64,000 bases of DNA from Gemmataceae bacterium (GTDB taxonomy: Bacteria > Planctomycetota > Planctomycetia > Gemmatales > Gemmataceae). The number at the start of each line of letters is the position of its first letter. Position 1 is the first letter of the stretch. The notes below the pieces were generated by a model. That model was not told the origin of the DNA. It ran no database searches and worked only from the letters and a program-made list of their open reading frames with translations. Positions 1-7,835 of the stretch are shown here, in pieces. Where the stretch lies: the NCBI GenBank assembly GCA_019636445.1, contig JAHBXO010000015.1, positions 1-64,000 on the forward strand, given 5' to 3'. The translations under genes and the position numbers were made by a program.

Positions 1-767
1 CGATTCATGCATGGGGTCGGTCGCTGGGAGAAGCCCTTATGGCTGGCGTGCAGCACGCCTACATGATCGACGACCGCGAATTGGCATTCGACTTGGAAGG
101 GCCATGGTCGCGGTCTATTGATGACAAGCAGGCCACATACGTCAGCCTGACTTTCACCGATCCCACTGTCGGTGGTTCCGGTTACCTGGAGCGTGTTGCG
201 AGTGAATTGAACGTTGTCGCGGAGCACGCGATCCAGCATCTAAACCATCCCGAGTGTGAAACGGCCTGCTACCGCTGCCTGAAGGCTTACGGCAATCAGC
301 GATTCCATACTCTGTTGCAGTGGCCATTAGCGATACCCGCACTCGAAGTGCTCATGGAAACGCCTCCCACCTTGTGTGCGTTAACCTATTCGGATGATCC
401 CCGACCTTGGCTTGAGGCATACGCAGAAGGCGTCGGCTCGCCGCTAGAACTCAAGTTTTGGCGCCTGTTCCAGCAACATGGGTTTTCGCCGGTCAAGCAG
501 ATGGACATTCGGCTCACGCCAGGCGCGCCGGCAGTGTCAATCGCTGACTTTGGCGTCGACGCTGCCCGCTTAGCGATTTACATCGACGGTGCCTCGGTCC
601 ACGTCGGGCATCGGCTCAGGAGAGACCGAATCATTCGACAGAGGATGAAGGAAGCCGATCCGTCCTGGCGCGTGGTTGAGCTTCGCGCTGCCGATCTGGC
701 TCGTGGCGTCTCGCTTGTAGAGGAATTAGTCTACCTTGGATCATCGTCGGTAGCGCCAACGATGTGA
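1..767 (+). CDS. DUF1998 (DrmB-like) helicase-associated protein, C-terminal part
   Basis: The frame is open to the first base of the window, so this is only the last ~255 residues of a longer protein; the ATG at 39 is internal. A cysteine cluster (HPECETACYRCLKAYGNQ, near residues 70-90 of the visible part) is the signature of DUF1998 proteins, which include the DISARM component DrmB and related helicases. The tail (ELKFWRLFQQHGF, then ADFGVDAARLAIYIDGASVH and a late VVEL) resembles the Vsr/DUF559 nuclease fold seen at the end of such proteins. DNA-processing defence is the likely role. A DISARM assignment needs the upstream genes, which are not visible. Recombinase element 1 begins 17 bp after the stop, so this gene marks its left flank. 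Confidence 0.75.
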   Translation, partial: IHAWGRSLGEALMAGVQHAYMIDDRELAFDLEGPWSRSIDDKQATYVSLTFTDPTVGGSGYLERVASELNVVAEHAIQHLNHPECETACYRCLKAYGNQRFHTLLQWPLAIPALEVLMETPPTLCALTYSDDPRPWLEAYAEGVGSPLELKFWRLFQQHGFSPVKQMDIRLTPGAPAVSIADFGVDAARLAIYIDGASVHVGHRLRRDRIIRQRMKEADPSWRVVELRAADLARGVSLVEELVYLGSSSVAPTM

Positions 768-784
768 TTTCCAGAATCTTTCCA

Positions 785-834
785 TTTTCCCCCACCACTT
801 TCCCTTTGGCCGGCGAAGTAGATAGGTAGACGCA
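785..834 (+). promoter_or_regulatory. Element-1 promoter-like block, copy a
   Basis: These 50 bp align without gaps to 10792-10841 with about ten mismatches. The best-conserved part is GCGAAGTAGATNGGTAGACG. Both copies lie in short intergenic gaps upstream of element genes, and both are followed by a similar leader (GTGCTGGC ... AGGTCG; 854-878 here, 10874-10898 there). The position fits a promoter for the operon starting at 902. The link to the element's own sigma-like factor is inference. Confidence 0.5.
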
Positions 835-901
835 TTTCGATTGCGTCGTCAGCGTGCTGGCCGCGCAGCGGAGGTCGCTGGAACCCTCACCGGAGGTTCC
901 C

Positions 902-1147
902 GTGCGACCGACCCCGCATCCGTCCGTTCCACATCCCGATGACCTGACGCTCGACGAACGCCGCCGGGAACTGGCCGCGATCCTCGCCGCCGGCCTCGCT
1001 CGCCTCAAGGCCCGCGCGGCCCTCCCCTCCCCTTCGCCGACATCGCTCACAACTTCTGCCCCGCAGAATCTCTTGGATTCCGAGACGATTTACGATTCCG
1101 GACTTGCTGTGTCCGCCCACCCATGGCTCCATGGTGCCACCGGTTAA
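902..1147 (+). CDS. Small conserved protein of the recombinase module
   Basis: An 81-aa protein. GTG at 902 is chosen because GGAGG lies at 892-896 and because the element-2 homologue (58374) starts the same way, with VR-T-P. The conserved part is LTLDERRRELAAILAAGLAR, matching MTPDERRREAVAILASGLRR in element 2. The rest is low-complexity and diverged. The function is unknown. Its fixed position as first gene before DUF2924 and the serine recombinase, in both elements, suggests an accessory role in integration or its control. It sits behind the promoter-like block at 785-834. Confidence 0.65.
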   Translation: MRPTPHPSVPHPDDLTLDERRRELAAILAAGLARLKARAALPSPSPTSLTTSAPQNLLDSETIYDSGLAVSAHPWLHGATG

Positions 1148-1189
1148 CGCACCGGAGACGAACCCGCACCAACACCGCCGAGGAACCCG

Positions 1190-1681
1190 ATGACCGCCAC
1201 GCTCACCATCGCCCAGCAACTGGCCGCCCTGCCCCGCCTCTCGGTCAAGCAGCTGCAGGCCCGCTACGCCGAAGTCTTCGGCGAGGCCACCACCGCCCGG
1301 AACAAGACCTGGCTCGTCCGCCGGATCGCCTGGAAACTGCAGGCGAACGTCGAGGGCGGACTCAGCGAACGGGCACTCGCCCGCGCCCGGGACCTCGCCG
1401 CCGGCGCCGAACTGCGGATGTGCCGACCGGCCCCGGTGGCACCGGTGCCGACGACGCGAACGGTGGCACCCGCGGCCACGCCGGCCGATCGCCGCCTGCC
1501 ACCGCCCGGCTCGACGCTCACCCGCGTCTACAAGGGCGCCCGGCTCCAAGTCCGCGTGCTGGCCAGCGGTTTCGAGTACGCCGGCGTCGTCTACCCCTCG
1601 CTCTCGGCGGTCGCCAAGGCGATCACCGGTAGCCACTGCAACGGATTCCTCTTCTTCGGACTCACGAAAGGAGCCGCATGA
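1190..1681 (+). CDS. DUF2924 family protein
   Basis: A 163-aa protein with the full DUF2924 layout. The N-terminal half (LSVKQLQARYAEVFGE, then KTWLVRRIAWKLQ and GGLSERALARA) is followed by a proline-rich linker. The C-terminal half is LTRVYKGARLQVRVL ... YPSLSAVAKAITGSHCNGF. DUF2924 genes are regularly found directly before large serine recombinases, and the biochemical role is not known. The stop overlaps the recombinase start (ATGA at 1678-1681), so the two are translationally coupled. The copy at 58631-59128 is a clear homologue. Confidence 0.9.
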   Translation: MTATLTIAQQLAALPRLSVKQLQARYAEVFGEATTARNKTWLVRRIAWKLQANVEGGLSERALARARDLAAGAELRMCRPAPVAPVPTTRTVAPAATPADRRLPPPGSTLTRVYKGARLQVRVLASGFEYAGVVYPSLSAVAKAITGSHCNGFLFFGLTKGAA

Positions 1682-3270
1682 CCACCCGCGCCAAGACCCC
1701 GACTCCGCCACCGCCGCCCGCCGTCCGCTGTGCGATCTACACACGGAAGTCCACCGAGGAGGGCCTCGACCAGGCGTTCAACTCGCTCGACGCCCAGCGG
1801 GATGCCGCCGAGGCGTACATCAAGAGCCAGGCCCACGAAGGCTGGATTCCCCTGCCCGACCGGTACGACGACGGCGGTTTCACCGGCGGCAACATGGACC
1901 GGCCCGCCCTGGCCCGGCTGCTCCGCGACATCGAAGCCGGCACCGTCGACTGCGTCGTCGTCTACAAGGTCGACCGGCTCTCTCGCTCCTTGCTCGACTT
2001 CGCCCGGATGATGCAGGTCTTCGAGACGCACGCCGTCTCCTTCGTCTCGGTCACGCAGCAATTCAACACCGCCTCCAGCATGGGGCGCCTCGTCCTGAAC
2101 GTGCTGCTGTCCTTCGCCCAGTTCGAACGCGAGATCATCGGCGAGCGGACCCGGGACAAGATCGCGGCCACCCGCCGGAAGGGGAAGTGGACCGGCGGCT
2201 GGCCCACCCTCGGCTATGACGTCGACCCCGCCACCCGCCGCCTGATCGTGAACCCGGCCGAGGCCGAGCAGGTGCGGACGATCTTCACGCTCTACCTCGA
2301 GCACGGTTCGCTACTGCCCGTGGTGCAGGACCTGGCCCAACGCGGCTGGACGACGAAGACCTGGCGAATGAAGTCCGGGAAGCCGCGGGGCGGCGGACCG
2401 TTCACCCGCACGAACCTGTACCACGCTCTGACGAACCCGCTCTACATCGGGCAGGTGCGCTACAAGGACGAGGTCCACGCCGGCGAGCACGACGCGATCG
2501 TGGACTTGGCCGTCTGGCAGCGGGTGCAGGCGACGCTCGCCCGCAACGGTCGGTCGGGGGAACCCCGGGGCGCATCTGAGTCGCTCCTGCAGGGCCTGCT
2601 CCGGTGCACAGCCTGCGACGCGGCGATGACGCCGTCGTTCACGGCCAAAGGGAGCAAGCGTTACCGGTACTACACCTGCGTGGCGGCGCAGAAGAAGGGG
2701 TTCGCGAGTTGTCCGACGAAGGCGGTGCCGGCGCACGCCCTGGAGCCGGTGCTGGTGGGGCAGTTGCAGGCCCTCGCCGCCGATCCCGCCTTGCAGGCCG
2801 AGGTGCTCGCGCAGGCGAACCGGCAGGCCGAGGAACGGCAGCAGGCCCTCGACCGGGAAACAACGCAGATCCGGCGGGCATTGCGGCCGGTGCAGGGAGA
2901 GTTGCACCGGCTGGCGGGGACGTACGCCACGGACGAGGCGACGCTCGCGCGGCTGGCCGACCTGCAGGACCGGCTGGCCGCTGGGGAGGCCCGACTACGG
3001 GCGATCGCCTCGGAGCGGGCGGAGCTCGCCACCGGGAGCGTGTCGCCGGCGGAGGCGGGGGCGGCGCTCGCGGGGTTCGCTCCGGTCTGGGAGGTGCTGA
3101 CGACCCGGGAGCGGCGGCGGGCGTTGCACCTGGCGGTCGAGCAGGTCGGCTACGACGGCGCCCGGGGCAAGCTGGCGATCCGGTTCCGAGCGCTGGGCCT
3201 GCGCGAACTCGGTCAGGCGGCGCCCGCGATAGCGGATTCTACCTCACATCCAAAAGGAGGCCGGCGATGA
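1678..3270 (+). CDS. Large serine recombinase (element 1 integrase)
   Basis: A 530-aa site-specific recombinase. The resolvase domain spans about residues 16-165, with the nucleophile Ser25 in YTRKST, the RYDDGGFTGGNMDRP loop, and KVDRLSRSLLDF. A recombinase domain covers ~185-290. A zinc ribbon follows with LRCTACDAAM ... YYTCV ... ASCPT, then a coiled-coil region (~365-440). All expected catalytic motifs (YTRKS, DRLSRS, GRLVLNVLLSFAQFERE, SERTRDK-like) are present, so it should be active. It most likely integrates and excises the surrounding element. It overlaps DUF2924 upstream and the HTH gene downstream by 4 bp each. The element-2 copy is strongly similar along its whole length. Confidence 0.95.
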   Translation: MTTRAKTPTPPPPPAVRCAIYTRKSTEEGLDQAFNSLDAQRDAAEAYIKSQAHEGWIPLPDRYDDGGFTGGNMDRPALARLLRDIEAGTVDCVVVYKVDRLSRSLLDFARMMQVFETHAVSFVSVTQQFNTASSMGRLVLNVLLSFAQFEREIIGERTRDKIAATRRKGKWTGGWPTLGYDVDPATRRLIVNPAEAEQVRTIFTLYLEHGSLLPVVQDLAQRGWTTKTWRMKSGKPRGGGPFTRTNLYHALTNPLYIGQVRYKDEVHAGEHDAIVDLAVWQRVQATLARNGRSGEPRGASESLLQGLLRCTACDAAMTPSFTAKGSKRYRYYTCVAAQKKGFASCPTKAVPAHALEPVLVGQLQALAADPALQAEVLAQANRQAEERQQALDRETTQIRRALRPVQGELHRLAGTYATDEATLARLADLQDRLAAGEARLRAIASERAELATGSVSPAEAGAALAGFAPVWEVLTTRERRRALHLAVEQVGYDGARGKLAIRFRALGLRELGQAAPAIADSTSHPKGGRR

Positions 3271-3686
3271 GCACGGCGAACGGTAAGGCGTTCACTTTCG
3301 AGATCGACGTGCATCTCGATCGCGTGGGTCACGGTGCCCGGCAGTTGCTCGTGCCGGGGCCGGCGCCCGTTGTGCCCGTGGGTCGGGTACCGAAGGTGGC
3401 GCGGTGGATGGCGCTGGCCATCCGCTGCGACGAGTTGGTGCGCGCGGGCGTGGTCGGCTCGTACCGCGATCTCGCCGACCTGGCCGGGGTGACGCGCGCC
3501 CGCGTGACGCAGATCATGAACTTGCTGCACCTGGCGCCGGACATTCAGGAGGCGCTGCTCGACCTGCCGCGGGTCACGGGCCGCGAGCCGGTGCTACTCC
3601 GCGACCTGCAGCCGATCGCGCAGGTGCTGGAATGGAAGCGGCAACGAAGGATGTGGAAGAATCTGATGGCCAATCCTTGTGCCTGA
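3267..3686 (+). CDS. Small HTH (KorB/ParB-type) protein of the recombinase operon
   Basis: A 139-aa protein starting at the ATG that overlaps the recombinase stop; AAAGGAGG lies just upstream. A helix-turn-helix is visible in SYRDLADLAGVTRARVTQIM, followed by the conserved LAPDIQEALLDLP. This HTH resembles the DNA-binding helix pair of KorB/ParB proteins. The N-terminus (FEIDVHLDRVG) is a short beta-rich segment. The element-2 homologue is at 60717-61136. Likely roles are recombination directionality factor or local repressor. Neither is proven; the position right behind a serine integrase favours the first. Confidence 0.75.
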   Translation: MSTANGKAFTFEIDVHLDRVGHGARQLLVPGPAPVVPVGRVPKVARWMALAIRCDELVRAGVVGSYRDLADLAGVTRARVTQIMNLLHLAPDIQEALLDLPRVTGREPVLLRDLQPIAQVLEWKRQRRMWKNLMANPCA

Positions 3687-3726
3687 GCAAGACTCACTGG
3701 ATCGTGGCAAGACGACCGCACCGAGT

Positions 3727-6084
3727 TCAATGCGCCGGCTCCTCCGACAGCAGCCAGTGGCGGACTTTTGACCAGCCCAGGAGCGGGCGAGGCGCAGGGG
3801 CGACCGAGTCTGGTTCGTCCAGCCGTCGACCCTGCGCCGCGAGCCGCAGCTCCAGCAATGCAGGGCGGAACCGGCTCCGGAACGGGTCCCGCCGGCCTTC
3901 GAGATGATCGTCCGCCCATGCGAGAAAATCCGCCACGACATCCGGTGTGGCGACCGCAAGGTAGAAGACCATCTGGCGCCAGGCGTACGCCGTGTTCTTG
4001 AGGCGGATCAGTTTCGCGTGCCAACGGTCGACCTTCATCTGATGCCGGTCGCAGATCCACCGGAAGCAGTTCCTCGCCATGTCGCCAAGCCGATCCTGCA
4101 GCGCCTCGCGCAGGTCGAGGCCCACGATGAGCGAAGCGAGGTTCTGCGTCGTCACGATCTGCTGCTGCTCGACGATCATCCCGTTGGTGGCCGGATCCCA
4201 GGTTCCGAGGGGCACGCCCGCCCGCGCCGCGCAGTGCTCGGCGAAGGGATCCGTTTGGGAGCCTGTCGACGATTGCCAGAACCATGGACGCGGCGCCGGC
4301 TCCTGCGCCGTCGGCAAGGCCCGGATCGCATCGAAGTCGATGCCGTAGTAACGGGCGTAGAGAGTCCCTTCGAGCAGTTCGGCCGCGCGTCTGGCCGATT
4401 CGACGAACTTGCCCGAGAACCGGCCCATGAAGATGTCGGCCGCGAGTTCGTCCACGATCGGGATGTCCCGTTCGGCTCCCTTTGCCAGGGCGCGCAGTTC
4501 CGCGAGCAGCTTGTTAGGCAGGATCGCATGCGGGAACGACACGAGCGCCACGACGACAAGTTCCTCGAGCGTCTGCCGGGACAGTTCGCGCACCGAAAGG
4601 CTCGCGCTCCGGTACTGGTCGATCGCCGCGACCCAGGGGAGTTCCTCGATCTGGACCTGCTTTTCGAGGTTCAGCAGCAGCAGCGAGCGTCGGCGCCGAA
4701 ACGCCCTGTAGATCGCCGCGTAGAGCCGGCGCAGGTTCGGTTCGGCGATCCCGGCGGCACGGATCCCGGCGGTCATCTGCGGCAGCACCTGCGCCAGGGT
4801 TTCGCCGGACGTGACAATGCCGCGCCCGACGAGGACGCCGATGGATTCGTTTAAGCTGCGTTCGACCTTCCTCCGAATCGAGACCGGCACGTCCGTTCCC
4901 GGCGGAAGCCTGGTCGCCGTAGATTCGGTCGCGCCAATCGGAGAAGTCGGCGATTCGACGTCGTCAAGGCCGCCGTCCGGGACGTAATGACGGAGACGGG
5001 ACGCGACGACCGCCGCTACGTCCGCGTGCGCCGGCGCACGGACGGCCGCCTTCTGCCGCCGGCGGGCATCGAGATGGGGATCGGAACCCGGGGCGCCTCG
5101 CTTGCGCAGGAAGCATTCGACGATCGCGCGGATCCGACCCACGTCCCGACCGGTCAGCAATTCGGGCGATCGCGCGGCCCGTTCGAGCAGCTTGCGGAGC
5201 TGCGAGCTGTGGCCCTTGCTCCGTTCCGGCTTGGAACACAGGCCATGCGCGGCGCGCTTCTCGACGAACTCGGCCGTGAGGGCCAGCGCCCGCGTCTGCC
5301 AGCCGTCGGGGTACCGCCGGCACGGCCAGCCGTCGGCCGTCGTTTCGAGGAACAGGGCCACGACGCGGTCGTGAAACGGCGACCAGATTTCGGCGGCCTC
5401 CTTCTGGGCCAGAATCCGGCGGTTCGGGCGGATCGCGGAGAGGGAGGCAAGCGTTGCTCGCACGTCCTGCAGATGCACGCGGGGGCCGAAGTCCCGTGGT
5501 TCCTTCAGAGGGATCGGAAAGAAGCGAAGCGAGGCGAGGAACGGCGAGAGCGCTTCGACCAGTGTCCGCGCCTCGTCCGCGTGTCCGTGCTCGACGAGCC
5601 ACGCCACGACCAGCAGCGCGCCTTCCTCCGGGACGGCGACGTCGTACCGACCTGTCTTCAGGAGGTTCCCGAGTTCCTCGATTCCGGCGTCGGTCAGGTA
5701 ATGCGCGTTGATGCTCAGTCGTTCCTCTCCGCCGACCACGGCTCGCGAACGCGCGATGAGTTCATGCTCGTGCGCCTGAAGCGGGCCGCCGGCCAGCAGT
5801 CGTCCGGTCGCGAACCCTCCGGTCACGACTTCCAAGGTCGCCCAGGCGGGAACTTGGGCGAGAGGCGTGCGCGATCCATAGTTCGCGCCGCCGCAAATGA
5901 TGTTTTCCAGGACACCGGCCCACTTTGCGATCCGGTCTCGGGCGCGGCTGCGCGTCTCGGGATCGTCGTGTCCTTCGCTCGTCCGGAGCGCCTTGGCGAG
6001 TTGGAAGGCCGCGTAGCCGGGATTGACTCCAGCCGGTCGGTCGGCACCCTTGTCGTCCTGTTCGCGCTCGTTCATTGGTGCCAT
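3727..6084 (-). CDS. Large protein of unknown function (785 aa), cargo of element 1
   Basis: The ORF is intact and its codon use matches its neighbours. The N-terminal part (GYAAFQLAKALRTSEGHDDPETRSRAR ... SRTPLAQVPAWATLEVVTGGFATG) recalls a family of uncharacterised proteins from actinobacteria and cyanobacteria. The centre is arginine-rich and low-complexity. The C-terminal half is helical, with WDPATNGMIVEQQQIVTTQNLA and a late WAKL/WRQMVFYL segment. No nuclease, kinase or ATPase motif is seen. The start at 6084 lies only 13 bp downstream of the tRNA-Gln 3' end; M4 (6075) or a later Met could also be used. It stands in the slot where element 2 carries lexA, with defence-type neighbours, so a defence role is possible but unproven. 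Confidence 0.6.
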   Translation of the reverse strand: MAPMNEREQDDKGADRPAGVNPGYAAFQLAKALRTSEGHDDPETRSRARDRIAKWAGVLENIICGGANYGSRTPLAQVPAWATLEVVTGGFATGRLLAGGPLQAHEHELIARSRAVVGGEERLSINAHYLTDAGIEELGNLLKTGRYDVAVPEEGALLVVAWLVEHGHADEARTLVEALSPFLASLRFFPIPLKEPRDFGPRVHLQDVRATLASLSAIRPNRRILAQKEAAEIWSPFHDRVVALFLETTADGWPCRRYPDGWQTRALALTAEFVEKRAAHGLCSKPERSKGHSSQLRKLLERAARSPELLTGRDVGRIRAIVECFLRKRGAPGSDPHLDARRRQKAAVRAPAHADVAAVVASRLRHYVPDGGLDDVESPTSPIGATESTATRLPPGTDVPVSIRRKVERSLNESIGVLVGRGIVTSGETLAQVLPQMTAGIRAAGIAEPNLRRLYAAIYRAFRRRRSLLLLNLEKQVQIEELPWVAAIDQYRSASLSVRELSRQTLEELVVVALVSFPHAILPNKLLAELRALAKGAERDIPIVDELAADIFMGRFSGKFVESARRAAELLEGTLYARYYGIDFDAIRALPTAQEPAPRPWFWQSSTGSQTDPFAEHCAARAGVPLGTWDPATNGMIVEQQQIVTTQNLASLIVGLDLREALQDRLGDMARNCFRWICDRHQMKVDRWHAKLIRLKNTAYAWRQMVFYLAVATPDVVADFLAWADDHLEGRRDPFRSRFRPALLELRLAAQGRRLDEPDSVAPAPRPLLGWSKVRHWLLSEEPAH

Positions 6085-6096
6085 CCGCGGAAAAGG

Positions 6097-6168
6097 GTCC
6101 GGGGGCTGGATTTGAACCAGCGCCCTCTCGGTCCAGAGCCGAGCGTTCTACCGCTGAACTACCCCGGA
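6097..6168 (-). tRNA. tRNA-Gln (anticodon CTG)
   Basis: The minus strand folds into a complete 72-nt tRNA. The acceptor stem is TCCGGGG with CCCCGGA (6162-6168 and 6098-6104 on the plus strand). The D arm is around GTTCAGCGGTAGAAC. The anticodon stem CTCGG/CCGAG encloses the loop CTCTGGA with anticodon CTG. The T arm is GCTGG-TTCAAAT-CCAGC. No CCA is encoded. It sits inside the cargo block of element 1, immediately before the 785-aa gene, so it may be a carried tRNA or an internal attachment site. Confidence 0.92.
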
Positions 6169-6277
6169 GTGAGTATCAACGAGATCCGATAGATGACCGA
6201 TTGTCGACAATTGATTCGATGCGCCGCAACCACAAACTTTGGGGTTCGTGCAACTCAACCTAATGTCTCGTAACTCG

Positions 6278-6832
6278 TCACGGGATGATATCCGTCATCC
6301 CGTACCGCGATTCGACCCGTCCCTCGACCGCCGAAAACAGCCAGATCAGTGGTTCGCGGCCCTTGCCCTCCGTACAGCCGTCGATGATGCAGAACGCCAG
6401 GAACAGGTTCCAGTCCTGAATCGCCGTCAACAAGGCTTCGAAGCGATCCCGGTTGCACGAACCCTTGGACTTGACCTGCTGGTATAGCGCATAAGGTTCA
6501 TCGTGGAATTGCACCATCGCCAGCAAGTCGGCGTCGGCACAATGCTCGGCCAAGAACGCCCGGGCGAGTGAAGCGTGGCTCTCCGGATGAGTGATCGGCA
6601 CGCCGGACTTCGCCTCGGCCTTGAAGCTGTCGTGAACGTGGATCAGGATCTTCAGTTTCCAAACTTCATCCTCGGTCAGTGTGGATCGAAACCGTTTCAG
6701 GTTGGTTCCCAGTTCGGCGATGTGGGCGCGCACTGTCCCTTCGGGGTGTCCACGGCGAGGTTCACCCCAGTCGAGGTTGGCGAGGTAGCGGGGGTCGGCT
6801 GTGATGGCCGAGAAGATGGCTGGGTAGTCCAT
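6278..6832 (-). CDS. HD-superfamily-like hydrolase, probable
   Basis: A 184-aa helical protein. The pattern GTVRAHI (His), IHVHDSFK (His-Asp), HASLARAFL, VQFHDEPYALY and a late IIDGCTEGK (Asp) follows the spacing of HD-domain metal-dependent phosphohydrolases, but the fit is only to the motif pattern. It is transcribed divergently from the MGH-protein/QueC-like pair, with 223 bp between the starts, so it may belong to that locus as effector or accessory enzyme. Alternatively it may be an independent standalone HD protein. The substrate cannot be told from sequence. Confidence 0.55.
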   Translation of the reverse strand: MDYPAIFSAITADPRYLANLDWGEPRRGHPEGTVRAHIAELGTNLKRFRSTLTEDEVWKLKILIHVHDSFKAEAKSGVPITHPESHASLARAFLAEHCADADLLAMVQFHDEPYALYQQVKSKGSCNRDRFEALLTAIQDWNLFLAFCIIDGCTEGKGREPLIWLFSAVEGRVESRYGMTDIIP

Positions 6833-7055
6833 GACGGGCTCGTTTTCAGTTCATCACCCGTGCGGTTCGGGACGGATATTCCGTTCCGCATCGGTTGCAA
6901 TTCGTGGAAGCATGGGATGGTTTCGTGTCCGATAAGACAGGGACGCGCGGAAAAATCGTCGAGTTCGCGCACTACGGACATCGAAATGGGGAATCCCGTT
7001 CGGATAGCATCTTTCAACATTCTGGTTTACCGAAGACACCCACGAGCCGCAGGCG

Positions 7056-7835
7056 ATGGGGCACGCACGTTGCGGGACGCTACCGAACACGAAGCCATGG
7101 CGTGTGACCGTCGGCCACCTGGCCGATGGCGCATCCGCGGCAGTCATCGCCGGCGCCACGTCGGAGGCGGCCGTCTCGGGTTTTGAACTGGCACGTCGCG
7201 ATCGTGGCCTGTCCCGCGTGGTCTTCCTGCTGGCTCGAACGGCGCTCGCGGCTCGGGACGCCGACTTCAGCGCGGCACTGTCGCGGATTTCGATCCACGT
7301 TCCGCAATCGCCTGGCCTGCTGGACCTGACATCCGGTTTCGCCGCGTCCTTGCAGAGCTGGCACTCTCAAAACCGTATCCTGCGGACCGACTTGGGGCTG
7401 ATCGGCGAACAGGCGGCGACGGAGTCGATCGTCCGTTGTGTCGGTGATCGCAGTCTGTCGCTGTTCCCGTCACCGGACGCTGTCCAGGATGGGCTGCGAA
7501 CGCTTTCGACACCCAAGGGTTTCTCGACGCTGGCACACGAGTTCTTTTCGCGATTCACGCAACGGTTCCTGCATTATCACCTGGACCGCGAACTCTCTCA
7601 GCATGCCGGTCATAACGGACGGTTTCCAGACCGCAAGGACCGTCGTGATTTCGTAAGAGATCTCGAGATCCATTGCCGCGAGGCCGCGGAGATTACGAGA
7701 ACTTACGCCTCGGACTGGTATTCCAAGTCGAATTTCACCGCGGGGATCAGCGAACGGCAGGCGCAGACGTTTACGACTGCCTGCATGAAGAAGCTACGGG
7801 ACGAGTTGGCCATCCGGGGACAACTCAGTGCCTGA
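7056..7835 (+). CDS. MGH-start partner of QueC-like protein (QatB-like candidate)
   Basis: A 259-aa protein. The N-terminus MGHARCGTLPNTKPW fits the pattern MGHxRxGxLPxTxxW that I recall from proteins encoded beside QueC-like enzymes, which also fixes the start at 7056. The rest is helical, with RTDLGLIGEQAATES, STPKGFSTLAHEFFSRF, LHYHLDREL and a late HCREAAEITR ... WYSKSNFTAGIS. It overlaps the QueC-like gene by 8 bp. After Met removal the exposed residue is Gly2, and N-terminal glycines are the acceptors in known QueC-type protein modification (Qat, type IV CBASS). That this protein is the acceptor is inference. Confidence 0.65.
   Translation: MGHARCGTLPNTKPWRVTVGHLADGASAAVIAGATSEAAVSGFELARRDRGLSRVVFLLARTALAARDADFSAALSRISIHVPQSPGLLDLTSGFAASLQSWHSQNRILRTDLGLIGEQAATESIVRCVGDRSLSLFPSPDAVQDGLRTLSTPKGFSTLAHEFFSRFTQRFLHYHLDRELSQHAGHNGRFPDRKDRRDFVRDLEIHCREAAEITRTYASDWYSKSNFTAGISERQAQTFTTACMKKLRDELAIRGQLSA

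Noticed and set aside
2604..3266. Long plus-strand frame upstream of the HTH gene
   Set aside because: A GC-rich shadow of the recombinase; only the part from ATG 3267 matches the homologue in element 2.
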